Shown: one piece after another, positions 1-8,612 of the stretch
How positions within the stretch are numbered: position 1 is the stretch's first letter
Layout: the number at the start of each line of letters is the position of its first letter
Source of the DNA: Armatimonadota bacterium
GTDB taxonomy: Bacteria > Armatimonadota > Fimbriimonadia > Fimbriimonadales > Fimbriimonadaceae
Direction: 5' to 3'
Assembly (NCBI GenBank): GCA_037138755.1
Contig: JBAXHT010000001.1
Location: 1,397,805 to 1,461,804, forward strand
Length of the DNA: 64,000 bases
Notes under the pieces: generated by a model
Told to the model about the DNA's origin: nothing
The model's database searches: none
Seen by the model: only the letters and a program-made list of their open reading frames with translations
Made by a program: the position numbers and the translations under genes

Positions 1-744
1 GGTTTTGAGGATGGTGTTTCCAACGAAGGCTTCGCAAACCACAACATCGCACGGCGCATTGAACATGTCCTTCCCTTCAATGTTTCCCGCGAACCATTCG
101 TGATGTTCCAATAGCTTAAAAGCTTGTTTTGCAAAGGCGTTGCCTTTGCCTTCCTCTTCGCCGATGTTTGCTAGGTGAACTTTTGGATTTTTGCGTCCCA
201 TGACCGCTTCGGCATACGCTCGGCCCATGATGGCGAACTCGACGAGGTGCTCGGGATCAACATCGGGCGATGCCCCGGAGTCCAACAGGAGGAATCCACC
301 GTGCATGTTAGGCAGTTGTGAACCAATCGCAGGACGGTGAATGCCGTGCACCTGTCGCCAAGTGAGAAGTGAGGTGGCACATGCCGAGCCGGTGGATCCC
401 GCCGATACAAAAGCCTTTGCTCTGCCTTCCTTTACCAGACGGCATCCGACCACCATGGAAGAATCCTTCTTCTTTCGGTAAGCGTCCAGAGGCTTCTCGT
501 GCATCTCCACGATCTGGGTCGCGTTGACGATTTCGATATTCTTAGGGAAGTTGGCAGGCAGAAATTTCTCGACAACGTGGGTCGGCCCAACCAGGAGCAA
601 CTTTCCGAGAATGCTCGGAGCCGCTTGGAGTCCACCCAGGATAATCTCGCCAGGGTAGTTATCGCCACCCATGGCGTCCAAAACGATGTTCGGCTCGCCG
701 TGCGAGATGACCTCGGAAAGGTGGATCTGCGCGGCCTCGCTCAC
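1..744 (-). CDS. plsX: Phosphate acyltransferase PlsX (3' end beyond window)
   Basis: Makes acyl-phosphate from acyl-ACP for the PlsX/PlsY route of phospholipid synthesis, on the cytosolic face of the membrane. Translating the minus strand gives the family hallmark IVLDAMGGDNYPG about 23 residues in, followed by the typical phosphate-binding stretch (SAGSTGSA). The frame stays open to base 1, so the C-terminus lies outside the window. The chosen start is a GTG at 744 because it overlaps the stop of the upstream DUF177 gene as GTGA, a coupling seen elsewhere in the window. This start leaves an N-terminal extension of about 20 residues compared with family members that begin just before the DAMGGD motif, so a later start is possible. 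Confidence 0.93.
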   Translation of the reverse strand, partial: MSEAAQIHLSEVISHGEPNIVLDAMGGDNYPGEIILGGLQAAPSILGKLLLVGPTHVVEKFLPANFPKNIEIVNATQIVEMHEKPLDAYRKKKDSSMVVGCRLVKEGRAKAFVSAGSTGSACATSLLTWRQVHGIHRPAIGSQLPNMHGGFLLLDSGASPDVDPEHLVEFAIMGRAYAEAVMGRKNPKVHLANIGEEEGKGNAFAKQAFKLLEHHEWFAGNIEGKDMFNAPCDVVVCEAFVGNTILKT

Positions 745-1277
745 TCTGCCGGGTCTCCAAGGAGCTTTTTGAGCTTGCCAAGCTCGCTATTGTCGTTATC
801 GATGATACGAGTTGCCCCTTCTGCAAAGATGCGATCACACTCTGCGATTGCATCCCCTTCACACTGAGGGTGGATCGGAAGGTTCAGAAGCAGGGTCTGT
901 TGGATGAGTGCCTCGACCATTAAGTTGTTCTCCTCGAAGAACTTAACCGGCTCATCGGGATCAGCTTCGACTTTTGCGAAGTCCTGGTGGCTCATCGAGC
1001 TTGGAATTCCGACCACTCCAAACTGTTCGTCAAGAACAAACTCGATATCCATTTCGAGAGGTTGATCGCATCGCGAGCACTCCAGAACGACCCGAGCTTT
1101 GAACTCACCAGTGAGAAGGAGAGCATTGCCTGTCGAGATCGCTTCGAGGAATCCTTCAACGGGGGCGACCAGATCCAGGTCCTCCATTTCAGGAAGTTCT
1201 GTGGCAATGTCAACCGCCAGCTCCCGGCCAGGATGCTGGAGAACGTCATTGAGGTCTAGTAAGTCGTCCCTTCGCAC
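741..1277 (-). CDS. DUF177/YceD family protein
   Basis: A protein of about 178 residues of the YceD/DUF177 family, linked in many bacteria to 23S rRNA and L32 metabolism. A central LECSRCDQPLEM segment matches the conserved Cys-x-x-Cys region of the family, and the C-terminal part ends in an acidic and then Lys-rich tail. A longer reading frame goes to 1376, but that would run into the divergent gene at 1378. I prefer the GTG at 1277, which has a TACAAT -10 box 9 nt upstream (1287-1292) and no Shine-Dalgarno, so it is probably leaderless. In many genomes yceD is followed by rpmF (ribosomal protein L32). Here it overlaps plsX directly and no rpmF lies between. Confidence 0.8.
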   Translation of the reverse strand: MRRDDLLDLNDVLQHPGRELAVDIATELPEMEDLDLVAPVEGFLEAISTGNALLLTGEFKARVVLECSRCDQPLEMDIEFVLDEQFGVVGIPSSMSHQDFAKVEADPDEPVKFFEENNLMVEALIQQTLLLNLPIHPQCEGDAIAECDRIFAEGATRIIDNDNSELGKLKKLLGDPAE

Positions 1278-1377
1278 CGGACTGAAATTGTACCAGCGTG
1301 GCGAATTCCCAAAAAAACCTATCCAAGTGGGAACATAACTTGCTATACTCCGATCACTCTTGTTGCTAGGGATCACT

Positions 1378-2850
1378 ATGCGTCGTCAATTGGATTGGAA
1401 ACAACTGAAGTGGGGCTTGGGCGTTGGCGCTCTCGCCATCGCGATTTTTGGCTGTGCGGGTAACACCGCTGGCGGCTCTTCTACGGGCTCTACTGCGACC
1501 TCCGGGTCCACTGCAACCTCTGGGTCAACTGCCACCTCTGGTGGGCTATTCCCTGATGTAGCGTCTGTCAACCTCTCTGACACGCCTGCTCTCCTTCAAT
1601 ACGTCTTCTTGACGGGTGCTGGACGCGCGCCTTCTACCGAAGTTGCGGTTGCTCGAAACATGGCCGTCACCGACAATTTTGGAATCGAAATGTCGGATCT
1701 TACGGAGAAGACGCTGACGCTAACCTCCAATCAGTCGCAGATTCTTCCGACAAACGTTGGTCTCAAGACCACCGAATCAAGAAACTTTACGAAAGTTGAC
1801 CTCAACGTAGTGAGATACGACCTCAGCGATGATACTGGAACGCGATCGTTCACCAACATCATCGGTATTCCCGGAACGATTCCTTCGGACGTTAGAATCT
1901 ATAAGGGAAGAGAAAGTCTTGTTCCTCTGTACATGGATGGCTCGACCATCAACACCGAAACAAGAAACATCGCCGGAGTCGATACAGAAGTCGCAGTTTT
2001 TGATCGAGCTTGGTTTGATAGCATCAACCAGATCGAAGGAGATACCACGATCGTTCGAGGGTTCTTGAGCGACTACATCTGCTTTGATGTTTCCGCGATT
2101 GCATCAGGAAGCCGACCTACCTTGAGCCAAGGCCTTGGAGTCGCCAATCGAATCTTCTTCTCGGGTGACGGATATGCACTCGGGGCAGGGAATCCTGCGG
2201 CAGGCGTGGCTGGTGGAGCACCGTTTGAGTCAATCTTCCCAGCTGGGCAAGATGCATCCGTCGTCGGGCGATACTCCGCTCCGGCAACTCTTCCCGGCGG
2301 AATCGCAGTGTCGCTTACCCCTGGAAGCTACACCACTTTGGGCGTCGACCCAACCGACGTCACTACGACTGATCCAGTTCTCGCGCGAAAGATCACTTCT
2401 TTCCAAGGAACATGGAAGCCGCACTTCCAGCAGCGACAGGACCCTTCGACGGGAACGATCTCAGACGTTGGTTACTTCAAAAACGTCCACTCATTCGAAG
2501 CGGTTGCTTTCCCGAGCAGCTTGGACGACGAGCGGCAAGACGTAGTGTTCTTTAACCAGACGATCAGCACCGCACCCAATGGTGCAAAGTCAGCCACGAT
2601 CACTTCGATCATGTGGGGTTATATCGACATGGGTACCAAGCAGCTGTTCTTGTATCCAATCAAGAACATCGGTGATGCAAATGCAACGACAAACAGAGTC
2701 GGCGAAGTTTCTGGTTCAATCGGAACTCAGTACAACTCGGCCGGCGGTTCGACCGTGTCGCCGCAGAAGACTCGTTGGATCGACTTTTCATTCACCTCGC
2801 CTCCGGCTGGTTTCCCAAGCAGCGGAAAGATCGTCGTCCTACGCAAGTGA
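1378..2850 (+). CDS. Secreted lipoprotein of unknown function
   Basis: A 490-residue protein not recognised as any family. It starts with a basic N-region, a hydrophobic stretch and a lipobox ending AIFGC, so it should be a lipoprotein. After the lipidated Cys comes a low-complexity linker with three tandem STATSG repeats. The rest looks like a beta-rich exported domain (many Thr, Ser, Gly and Val, few Cys). A TATACT box around 1340 gives a plausible promoter. The gene lies only 11 nt before dop on the same strand, so it may be co-transcribed with the UBact-proteasome genes. Whether that has functional meaning is unknown. Confidence 0.75.
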   Translation: MRRQLDWKQLKWGLGVGALAIAIFGCAGNTAGGSSTGSTATSGSTATSGSTATSGGLFPDVASVNLSDTPALLQYVFLTGAGRAPSTEVAVARNMAVTDNFGIEMSDLTEKTLTLTSNQSQILPTNVGLKTTESRNFTKVDLNVVRYDLSDDTGTRSFTNIIGIPGTIPSDVRIYKGRESLVPLYMDGSTINTETRNIAGVDTEVAVFDRAWFDSINQIEGDTTIVRGFLSDYICFDVSAIASGSRPTLSQGLGVANRIFFSGDGYALGAGNPAAGVAGGAPFESIFPAGQDASVVGRYSAPATLPGGIAVSLTPGSYTTLGVDPTDVTTTDPVLARKITSFQGTWKPHFQQRQDPSTGTISDVGYFKNVHSFEAVAFPSSLDDERQDVVFFNQTISTAPNGAKSATITSIMWGYIDMGTKQLFLYPIKNIGDANATTNRVGEVSGSIGTQYNSAGGSTVSPQKTRWIDFSFTSPPAGFPSSGKIVVLRK

Positions 2851-2861
2851 TGCCCTGCTAA

Positions 2862-4283
2862 ATGCATAGAATCCTTGCCGGTATCGATACGGAGTACGGA
2901 CTCCGTATCGAAGGGCGAGGAGCTGAAACCCAAGTCGAGGACTCGGAAGACTTCGTAAGAAGTTATCCGGGTCCTTGTTTTGTTGGCTGGGACTACAGGT
3001 TCGAGAACCCGCGCAACGATCTACGGGGCTTTTCAGTTGACCGGCTAGAGGTCGATCCAAACGACGCGAAATTCGACAAAGGCAAGTCTTACGGTGATCC
3101 CAAAGATGTTCGAGCGGATCGGGTGCTTCTTAATGGAGCTAGGTTCTACAACGACCACGGCCACCCGGAGTACGCGACTCCGGAGTCCTTCTCAATCTTC
3201 GAGTTAGCAAGGCTTGTCTCCGAAGGCGACCAACACCTCCTCGCCACTGCCGGAGCCTACGCCGCCAAAACCGGGCGGCGAGTCACTCTTTATCGCAACA
3301 ACACCGACTTCCACGGCTCCTCCTTCGGTACGCACGAAAGCTACCTCGTCTCACGCAGACATTCGCCTGAGGCAATCCAAAAAGCCGTCGTCCCCATTCT
3401 CATCGCTCGCCAGCTCCTCACCGGGGCCGGAAAAGTCGGTTCCGAAAATGGCGAACCATGCGATTTCCAACTCAGCCAACGTGCCGACCACCTCTCCGAA
3501 CTCTGCAACCTAGAAACCCTCTGGCGTCGTCCGATCTTCAACACCCGGGATGAGCCTCATGCGGATCCCGCCAAGTGGATGCGGCTCCACGTCATCACGG
3601 GAGACTCGAATATGATGGAGGTCTGCTGTGCGCTGAAAGTCGGGTTAGTCAAAGTCGCACTATATCTCTTAGAAGCTGGAGCAGTTCCTAATTACGAGAT
3701 TGGCGATCCGGTCGAACTTTTCAAAAAGTTCAGCCGAACTGGGGGTGACCTCTTCACACGGCTCGCAGCGAAATCAATATTGATCACCTACCTTGAGGAG
3801 CTACAACGCACTTCGTGTCTTGAGGTTGACCCCGAATTGGCATGGGTTTCGACACGGTGCGTTGAGCTTTGTCATCAGCTAGAGTGCGAAGATATTCCAC
3901 CGAACACGCCAATTGAGTGGCATGCAAAATTTAGATTAGTCAATCAGGTCGAAGAAGGACTTGGAGATGTGGATCTGAGGGCCTATGATCTTGAATTCCA
4001 TAATGTTGATTCTGATGAAGGTCTGTATGGCGCAGTAATGGATTCAGAGAGCATCGCTGGTGACCTTCCTTGGAACCAACCCGAGAGTGCTCCCATGACC
4101 CGAGCCTTCGCCCGATCCGTCGCAGTCACTAAATTCAAAGACCACCTCCAAACCGTCGGCTGGCGAGGAATCACCATCAACAACGAATTCATCGATCTTC
4201 CCCCCGAAAAGGAATATCCCGCGACGCTGGCGGACTGCCCGGACGTAGAATCATTCATAGCCGCCCTCAAGGAGATCCGATGA
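2862..4283 (+). CDS. dop: Dop-like deamidase/depupylase of the UBact system
   Basis: A 473-residue member of the PafA/Dop family, carboxylate-amine ligase relatives that bind ATP. In actinobacteria Dop deamidates the C-terminal Gln of Pup and removes Pup from targets. It has the N-terminal GIDTEYG signature, the LLNGARFYNDHGHPEY block with Asp98 at the nucleophile position, a YRNNTDFHGSSFGTHE segment and NTRDEPHADPAKWMRLHVI. The insertion at about residues 36-85, with WDYRFENPRNDLRGF, resembles Dop rather than PafA. The first metal-ligand Glu of the usual ExEYG motif is Asp9 here. Its stop overlaps the start of ubact as ATGA. It could act on UBact as deamidase, deconjugase or both. No PafA-type ligase is in the window. 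Confidence 0.9.
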   Translation: MHRILAGIDTEYGLRIEGRGAETQVEDSEDFVRSYPGPCFVGWDYRFENPRNDLRGFSVDRLEVDPNDAKFDKGKSYGDPKDVRADRVLLNGARFYNDHGHPEYATPESFSIFELARLVSEGDQHLLATAGAYAAKTGRRVTLYRNNTDFHGSSFGTHESYLVSRRHSPEAIQKAVVPILIARQLLTGAGKVGSENGEPCDFQLSQRADHLSELCNLETLWRRPIFNTRDEPHADPAKWMRLHVITGDSNMMEVCCALKVGLVKVALYLLEAGAVPNYEIGDPVELFKKFSRTGGDLFTRLAAKSILITYLEELQRTSCLEVDPELAWVSTRCVELCHQLECEDIPPNTPIEWHAKFRLVNQVEEGLGDVDLRAYDLEFHNVDSDEGLYGAVMDSESIAGDLPWNQPESAPMTRAFARSVAVTKFKDHLQTVGWRGITINNEFIDLPPEKEYPATLADCPDVESFIAALKEIR

Positions 4284-4462
4284 TAAACGCCGAACAGCCG
4301 CAAAGACAAATGCCCACCACGCCCGAGCGCAAACTCGGCGATGATAGCGGCCCCAAAGCCCCCGATGTCCAAAAGCCCGATGGCGGCAACGAGCTCCTGC
4401 GCAGACTCAAGAAAGTCGACCCCGACCAGGCCAAAAAGTATCGCCAGAGGTCCGGCCAGTGA
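4280..4462 (+). CDS. ubact: Prokaryotic ubiquitin-like modifier UBact
   Basis: A 60-residue hydrophilic protein, rich in Pro, Gln, Lys and Asp, with a predicted disordered N-terminal half and a basic C-terminal helix ending KKYRQRSGQ. The C-terminal Ser-Gly-Gln resembles the Gly-Gly-Gln end of actinobacterial Pup and fits the UBact family described outside Actinobacteria. By analogy, the terminal Gln would be deamidated to Glu by Dop before isopeptide linkage to lysines of target proteins. The position is diagnostic: it overlaps dop by 4 nt upstream, and its stop overlaps the start of the proteasome beta gene. Conjugation activity is inferred from family and context. Confidence 0.9.
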   Translation: MINAEQPQRQMPTTPERKLGDDSGPKAPDVQKPDGGNELLRRLKKVDPDQAKKYRQRSGQ

Positions 4463-5214
4463 TGTCGCCCCTCGCTAAACCGTTCAACGAGTTAGTTCCA
4501 GCCCCCTTCAACGAGGCAACCGGTAACCACCCCGAAACCCACGGAACAACCGTCCTCGCGCTGCGCTACAAAGACGGCATCCTCATTTTCGCCGACCGCC
4601 GAGCCACGATGGGCAACCTCATCATGTTCGAACAGGCCGAGAAGATCATGGCCTTGGACGACGCAACCGTCGTAGCAATCAGTGGCTCCTTTGCGCGCTC
4701 GGTCGAAATCTGCCGCTATCTGAAGCACTCCTTCAAGTACTACCGACGCTCCGTCCTCCAAGAGCTCAGCCTCGAAGGCAAGCTCGCCGAAATCAGCCGA
4801 TCCCTCGCTGGAAACGCGGCCTCGGCGATGGAAGGCATTGGCGTCTTCCTACCCATCCTCGCTGCCTACAACAAGGACACTGACGACTTCCAACTCTACT
4901 TTTTCGACGGGGCCGGAGCGAGGTTCCTCAACGAAGAGTACGCCTGTGCCGGATCAGGCAGCATGCAGATCAAAGGCGTGTTCGAATACCTCCGCCGAAA
5001 AGAAGGCTCGTTCGCAAAACGCCCCCTCGATGAAGTTCTCAAAAACGGCCTGGAAATGCTCGACATTGCCGCCACGCTCGACAGCGCAACCGGCGGTTTC
5101 CAACGCATCGAACCTGTTGTCCGAGTCCTCGACAAAGATGGCAACCGACCAATCGACGAGAAATCCCTCAAAACCGCCATGCAGGCGGTTCTGAAGGCCG
5201 CTAAACCCCTTTAG
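4459..5214 (+). CDS. prcB: Proteasome beta subunit PrcB
   Basis: A 20S proteasome beta subunit, an N-terminal-nucleophile threonine protease of 251 residues. A propeptide of about 29 residues ends HG before Thr30-Thr31, so Thr30 should be the catalytic N-terminus after autocleavage. The expected partners Asp46 (FADRR) and Lys62 (AEKI) sit at mature positions 17 and 33. GSGSMQIKGVFEYL and the LDSATGG segment also match PrcB. The start is GTG 4459 or the adjoining ATG 4462, both overlapping the ubact stop. The next gene downstream is convergent and overlaps by 4 nt, so no alpha subunit (prcA) follows, unlike the usual prcB-prcA pair. Confidence 0.93.
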   Translation: MMSPLAKPFNELVPAPFNEATGNHPETHGTTVLALRYKDGILIFADRRATMGNLIMFEQAEKIMALDDATVVAISGSFARSVEICRYLKHSFKYYRRSVLQELSLEGKLAEISRSLAGNAASAMEGIGVFLPILAAYNKDTDDFQLYFFDGAGARFLNEEYACAGSGSMQIKGVFEYLRRKEGSFAKRPLDEVLKNGLEMLDIAATLDSATGGFQRIEPVVRVLDKDGNRPIDEKSLKTAMQAVLKAAKPL

Positions 5215-7505
5215 CCGCCGAGCCGCGCCAGAGCAGACTCAACGGTGTTTCGAGCGAAGTGTAGCGAGTGGTTCCGGCGAGATTCAATGACCGGAATTGC
5301 TCGTTTGTCTCCATAGTCCGCCAATGCATTGATGGCTTGGTCCATCGGCGCATACGCCCGGCCCTTCGCAAGGGAGACAAGGAGGTCGAACACTTCTAGT
5401 GAACCGGCAGCATCTTTGACCTGCCCAAGCACGCTAATCGCTCTCATCCGCACTGGTCCCGGAGCGAACTCGCGCACCGCCTTTAGAGCCATCGTCCGTG
5501 CCCGATCCTTGTCATTCGCCGCAAACCAAGTCAGTGCTCTCGTCTGAGTTTGTAGATTCCACGTGTTCGTGTTCCAGCCCAGCTCAGCGGTAGCCGCGTC
5601 GTTTCGAACCGAAATCAGTTTATCAAACGCTGCGTTCCTCATCTCCTCATTGGAGCTCGTAGAGAAAATCCTCTCAAACAAAGGCTCGTTCTTCGATCCC
5701 TTGTTCGCCGCAAGCCCCCAAAGAGCCGTCAGTTGGAACTTCGGATTGTTGGAAGATTCCAACACGGTGCGGAGGAAAGAATCAACAGATGTTCGGCGGA
5801 GTAACTCTAGCTTCAGGGCATCCGAGCGTGGGCGATCAAACTCTGCCATCCTGAACACGGGGGATAGCTTGTCGATCAAGCGCATTCGCTGCGCATCATT
5901 GTCCGCCAACGTCCAGGCACGCTCCCAATCTGCCGACTTGTAGTCCGAAGGATAAGAAATGTCACACAGTAGCCAGGCACCAGGGTCTAAGACGAGAGTC
6001 TCGCCGGCGCCCACGACGACTGGGACAGGATCACCAGAGGTTCCACCCAACACACCTCGCCGAGTGACCATTTCACCGTTCATGATCACGTATTCAAGAT
6101 CGACGTCAAACCCAGGTGTCGTTTGCTTAACGCTAAATCCGTCGGCAGTCTTACTAACCTTGAAGTTCGGAACCCCCTTGGTGTAGAACCACTGCTTGCG
6201 GAAGTCTTGCAACTTCGAACTAGACGTCTTCTCGTACGAAGCGAAGAACTGCTCAGTTGTGACGTTCTTCCGACCATACTCACCCAGATAAGCCTTGGTT
6301 GCCGACCAGAACTTGGGCTCACCAAGCTGACGCATCAGCATGAACATTCGCGTCGCGCCGCCGGGGTAGGCATTGCCGTCGAACATCTCCATCGGCACGG
6401 TATAGTCGGTTCGCACCATCGGATGCTCTTTTGCCGATGCTTTACACCCTTCATAGGTGTTGAATCGTTCGATATGATAAGCACTATCACCGTCGATCTG
6501 GCGGGTCACAAAGTGCGGAAGAAACGTTGCCCAGCCCTCGTTCACCCAGATGTGGGCCCAAGTCGGAGTTGTGATGAGGTCACCAAACCACTGGTGTGCC
6601 AGCTCGTGAGCATTCAGCCCCCGTGCAGAAGACGTCGCCGCAGCGTTCTCGGGGAAGATCGCCCCGATCGTCTGCGTCGTACAGCTCAAGTTCTCCATTC
6701 CGCCAAACATGAACTCTGGCACCACCGACTGGGCGTACTTAGCCCAAGGATAATCGACGCCAGTCAGTTTCGAGTAAATCTCGATGAGCTTGTCAGTTCC
6801 TCTGAACGCCGTTCGTGCGGCATCTTCTGCCCCTTTGGGTGCCCAAATCTGCACCGGCTTGCCTTTGAAGTTTCCGTCCGGAATCGCGACATAATCTCCC
6901 GCGACGAGCGAGATCAAGTAGGTCGACATCGGCTGATCCTGCTTCCAATGCCAAATCGCCTGATCGCCGACGGTCTTCGTCCCAACAAGCTTTCCGTTGG
7001 AAAGCACGCTCATCCCTTTAGGAACCCGCGCTACCAGCTCGGTCGTGGTCTTGTCATTGGGAAAATCGTAGGTGGGGAACCAGTAGCGGTTGTCCTCCAT
7101 CTCACCTTGGGTGTAAGCGAGCGAGCCCTTGCTCGGGTACGCGCGCTCGGCGGGAACAAAGTAGATTCCGGCTTCGGGAGCAGCAGAATATTTCAGAGAA
7201 ACAGTAAGTGGAGTTCCACTGGGAACTCCGGTGCACCGCACGAATACGTTTTTTGCCGTCGATTCCGTCTTAAACTTGCCTTTTCCAACCACATTCACCG
7301 ATTGAATCGTCATCGGACCCTTATCGAACGCCAACACAGCATTTTTGGCGGTTGTGAGGAGTTTGTGTGAGACTACACCAGAAACCGCTTCCGCTTTGAA
7401 ATCGAGCGTGACGTCCAGCTTGACGTCGAGAAGGTCAAACTGGTGGGGTGGCCGAATGTCGGGTGCAAAGAACACAGTCGCAGCGAGGGCCGAGCCGAAA
7501 AGCAT
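5211..7505 (-). CDS. M1 family zinc aminopeptidase, probably exported
   Basis: A 764-residue gluzincin of the M1 (aminopeptidase N / leukotriene A4 hydrolase) family. The zinc site HELAH is at 300-304, with the third ligand Glu323 in NEGWATF (HExxH-x18-E), and the exopeptidase motif GGMEN is at 268-272. An N-terminal beta domain precedes it, and a helical HEAT-like C-terminal region of about 250 residues follows. The N-terminus (LFGSALAATVFFA) looks like a short signal peptide, so it probably acts in the periplasm. It is the last gene of a minus-strand operon and starts 8 nt after the uracil-DNA glycosylase stop. The stop overlaps prcB convergently by 4 nt. Confidence 0.93.
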   Translation of the reverse strand: MLFGSALAATVFFAPDIRPPHQFDLLDVKLDVTLDFKAEAVSGVVSHKLLTTAKNAVLAFDKGPMTIQSVNVVGKGKFKTESTAKNVFVRCTGVPSGTPLTVSLKYSAAPEAGIYFVPAERAYPSKGSLAYTQGEMEDNRYWFPTYDFPNDKTTTELVARVPKGMSVLSNGKLVGTKTVGDQAIWHWKQDQPMSTYLISLVAGDYVAIPDGNFKGKPVQIWAPKGAEDAARTAFRGTDKLIEIYSKLTGVDYPWAKYAQSVVPEFMFGGMENLSCTTQTIGAIFPENAAATSSARGLNAHELAHQWFGDLITTPTWAHIWVNEGWATFLPHFVTRQIDGDSAYHIERFNTYEGCKASAKEHPMVRTDYTVPMEMFDGNAYPGGATRMFMLMRQLGEPKFWSATKAYLGEYGRKNVTTEQFFASYEKTSSSKLQDFRKQWFYTKGVPNFKVSKTADGFSVKQTTPGFDVDLEYVIMNGEMVTRRGVLGGTSGDPVPVVVGAGETLVLDPGAWLLCDISYPSDYKSADWERAWTLADNDAQRMRLIDKLSPVFRMAEFDRPRSDALKLELLRRTSVDSFLRTVLESSNNPKFQLTALWGLAANKGSKNEPLFERIFSTSSNEEMRNAAFDKLISVRNDAATAELGWNTNTWNLQTQTRALTWFAANDKDRARTMALKAVREFAPGPVRMRAISVLGQVKDAAGSLEVFDLLVSLAKGRAYAPMDQAINALADYGDKRAIPVIESRRNHSLHFARNTVESALARLGG

Positions 7506-7513
7506 AAGCTATC

Positions 7514-8116
7514 TTAGCCCATCTTGTCGCGCAACCGAACCGCTGCGTCCCATGCCTTCCGGATATCCGCAACTAGCAAGCTGTAACCGCCGTCGTTATC
7601 TGGTCGTTGTTGTCGCAAAATGTAACTTGGGTGCAAAGTGGCGATGGCGGTTTTGGCGTACTCGCATTCGTTGTAAAGCCCGCGTTCCTTGGTGATTGCA
7701 AAGTTCTTCCGGATCAAGTTTCTCGCGCTCGGTGCGCCAACGCACAGAATCACCTTGGGGGCGATGAGCGTGAGTTGAGGAAGCAACCACTGGCGGCAAG
7801 CTCCGGTCTCTTCCTCGGTTGGAGGGCGATTCTGAGGTTTCCCAGTCGACCAATCCGCAGCGCGGCATTTCACCGTGTTACAGATGTAAACCGTCTCGCG
7901 GCTAAGGCCGGCGTCCACAAGCGCCTTGTCTAACAGTTGGCCCGCTCGCCCCACAAACGGTCGACCGGTTCTATCCTCCTGATCACCTGGACCCTCTCCG
8001 ACAAGAACTAGCGGAGAACGCGGATCGCCTTCCCCGAAGACGACGTTGGTTCTTCGCTCACTGAGTCCACAGGCAGTGCAAACCAGAGCATGCGATCGCA
8101 ACTCCTCAAGCGTCAC
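7514..8116 (-). CDS. Family-4 uracil-DNA glycosylase (Fe-S type)
   Basis: Removes uracil from DNA to start base excision repair. About 200 residues. Motif 1 is GEGPGDQED and motif 2 is HPSYILR. The four cysteines expected to bind a [4Fe-4S] cluster are in CTACGL near the N-terminus and in the CRAADW and ACRQW segments. The longer frame to 8155 would overlap the HIT gene by 50 nt. The GTG at 8116 has a strong GGAGG Shine-Dalgarno 9 nt upstream and overlaps the HIT stop by 11 nt, so I take it as the true start. Confidence 0.92.
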   Translation of the reverse strand: MTLEELRSHALVCTACGLSERRTNVVFGEGDPRSPLVLVGEGPGDQEDRTGRPFVGRAGQLLDKALVDAGLSRETVYICNTVKCRAADWSTGKPQNRPPTEEETGACRQWLLPQLTLIAPKVILCVGAPSARNLIRKNFAITKERGLYNECEYAKTAIATLHPSYILRQQRPDNDGGYSLLVADIRKAWDAAVRLRDKMG

Positions 8117-8594
8117 GACGTATTGCCTCCAAAAGTTTGTCGTAACTGTCTTCAAGCGATTGGGGCATGACCCGCGTATCGCCGACGGTGGTGAGGAAGT
8201 TAGTGTCCCCGTTCCAGCGGGGCAGAACGTGCCAATGGATATGCTCCGGAATTCCAGCTCCGGCTGCGCGGCCTAAGTTAATCCCGATGTTGAAGCCATC
8301 CGGCTTGTAGACTTCAGTAAGCCATTTTACAGACCGGGCGACCAATCGATTGATCTCCAAAAGCTCCTGATCGGTCATCGTTGGCAAGTCATTCGTCTGC
8401 CGAAAGGGTGCAATGAGCAAGTGCCCGTTTGTGTACGGGAAGGCGTTGAGAATGACAAAAGCCGTTTCACCGCGGTGCAGAATGAAGTTCGTCCGGTCAT
8501 CGTTCTGAGCCGGAAGCTCCACAAAGATGTTGCCGGAAGCCGAGGGTCTCTCGACATACTTCAGCCGCCAAGGCGCCCACAAATTCTCTGGCAT
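8106..8594 (-). CDS. HIT family nucleotide hydrolase/phosphorylase
   Basis: A 162-residue histidine-triad protein with the motif HIHWHVLPRW near residue 120. The N-terminal MPENLWAPWRLKYVE and NAFPYTNGHLLIAP segments are characteristic of the bacterial branch close to Ap4A phosphorylase. It likely cleaves nucleoside polyphosphates or related phosphoramidates; the substrate cannot be read from sequence. It sits 18 nt after the ANTAR regulator stop and overlaps the UDG start, so the four genes form one minus-strand operon. Confidence 0.92.
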   Translation of the reverse strand: MPENLWAPWRLKYVERPSASGNIFVELPAQNDDRTNFILHRGETAFVILNAFPYTNGHLLIAPFRQTNDLPTMTDQELLEINRLVARSVKWLTEVYKPDGFNIGINLGRAAGAGIPEHIHWHVLPRWNGDTNFLTTVGDTRVMPQSLEDSYDKLLEAIRRDA

Positions 8595-8612
8595 GAAGTC
8601 TAGTTTAGACCC

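Noticed and set aside
4280-4462. Naming the modifier Pup
   Set aside because: It ends SGQ rather than GGQ, is Pro/Gln-rich and belongs to a non-actinobacterial cluster; UBact fits better.
6123-7370. 415-residue plus-strand frame opposite the M1 aminopeptidase
   Set aside because: Arg/His/Leu-rich composition is that of an antisense shadow; the M1 gene with intact zinc motifs occupies the region.
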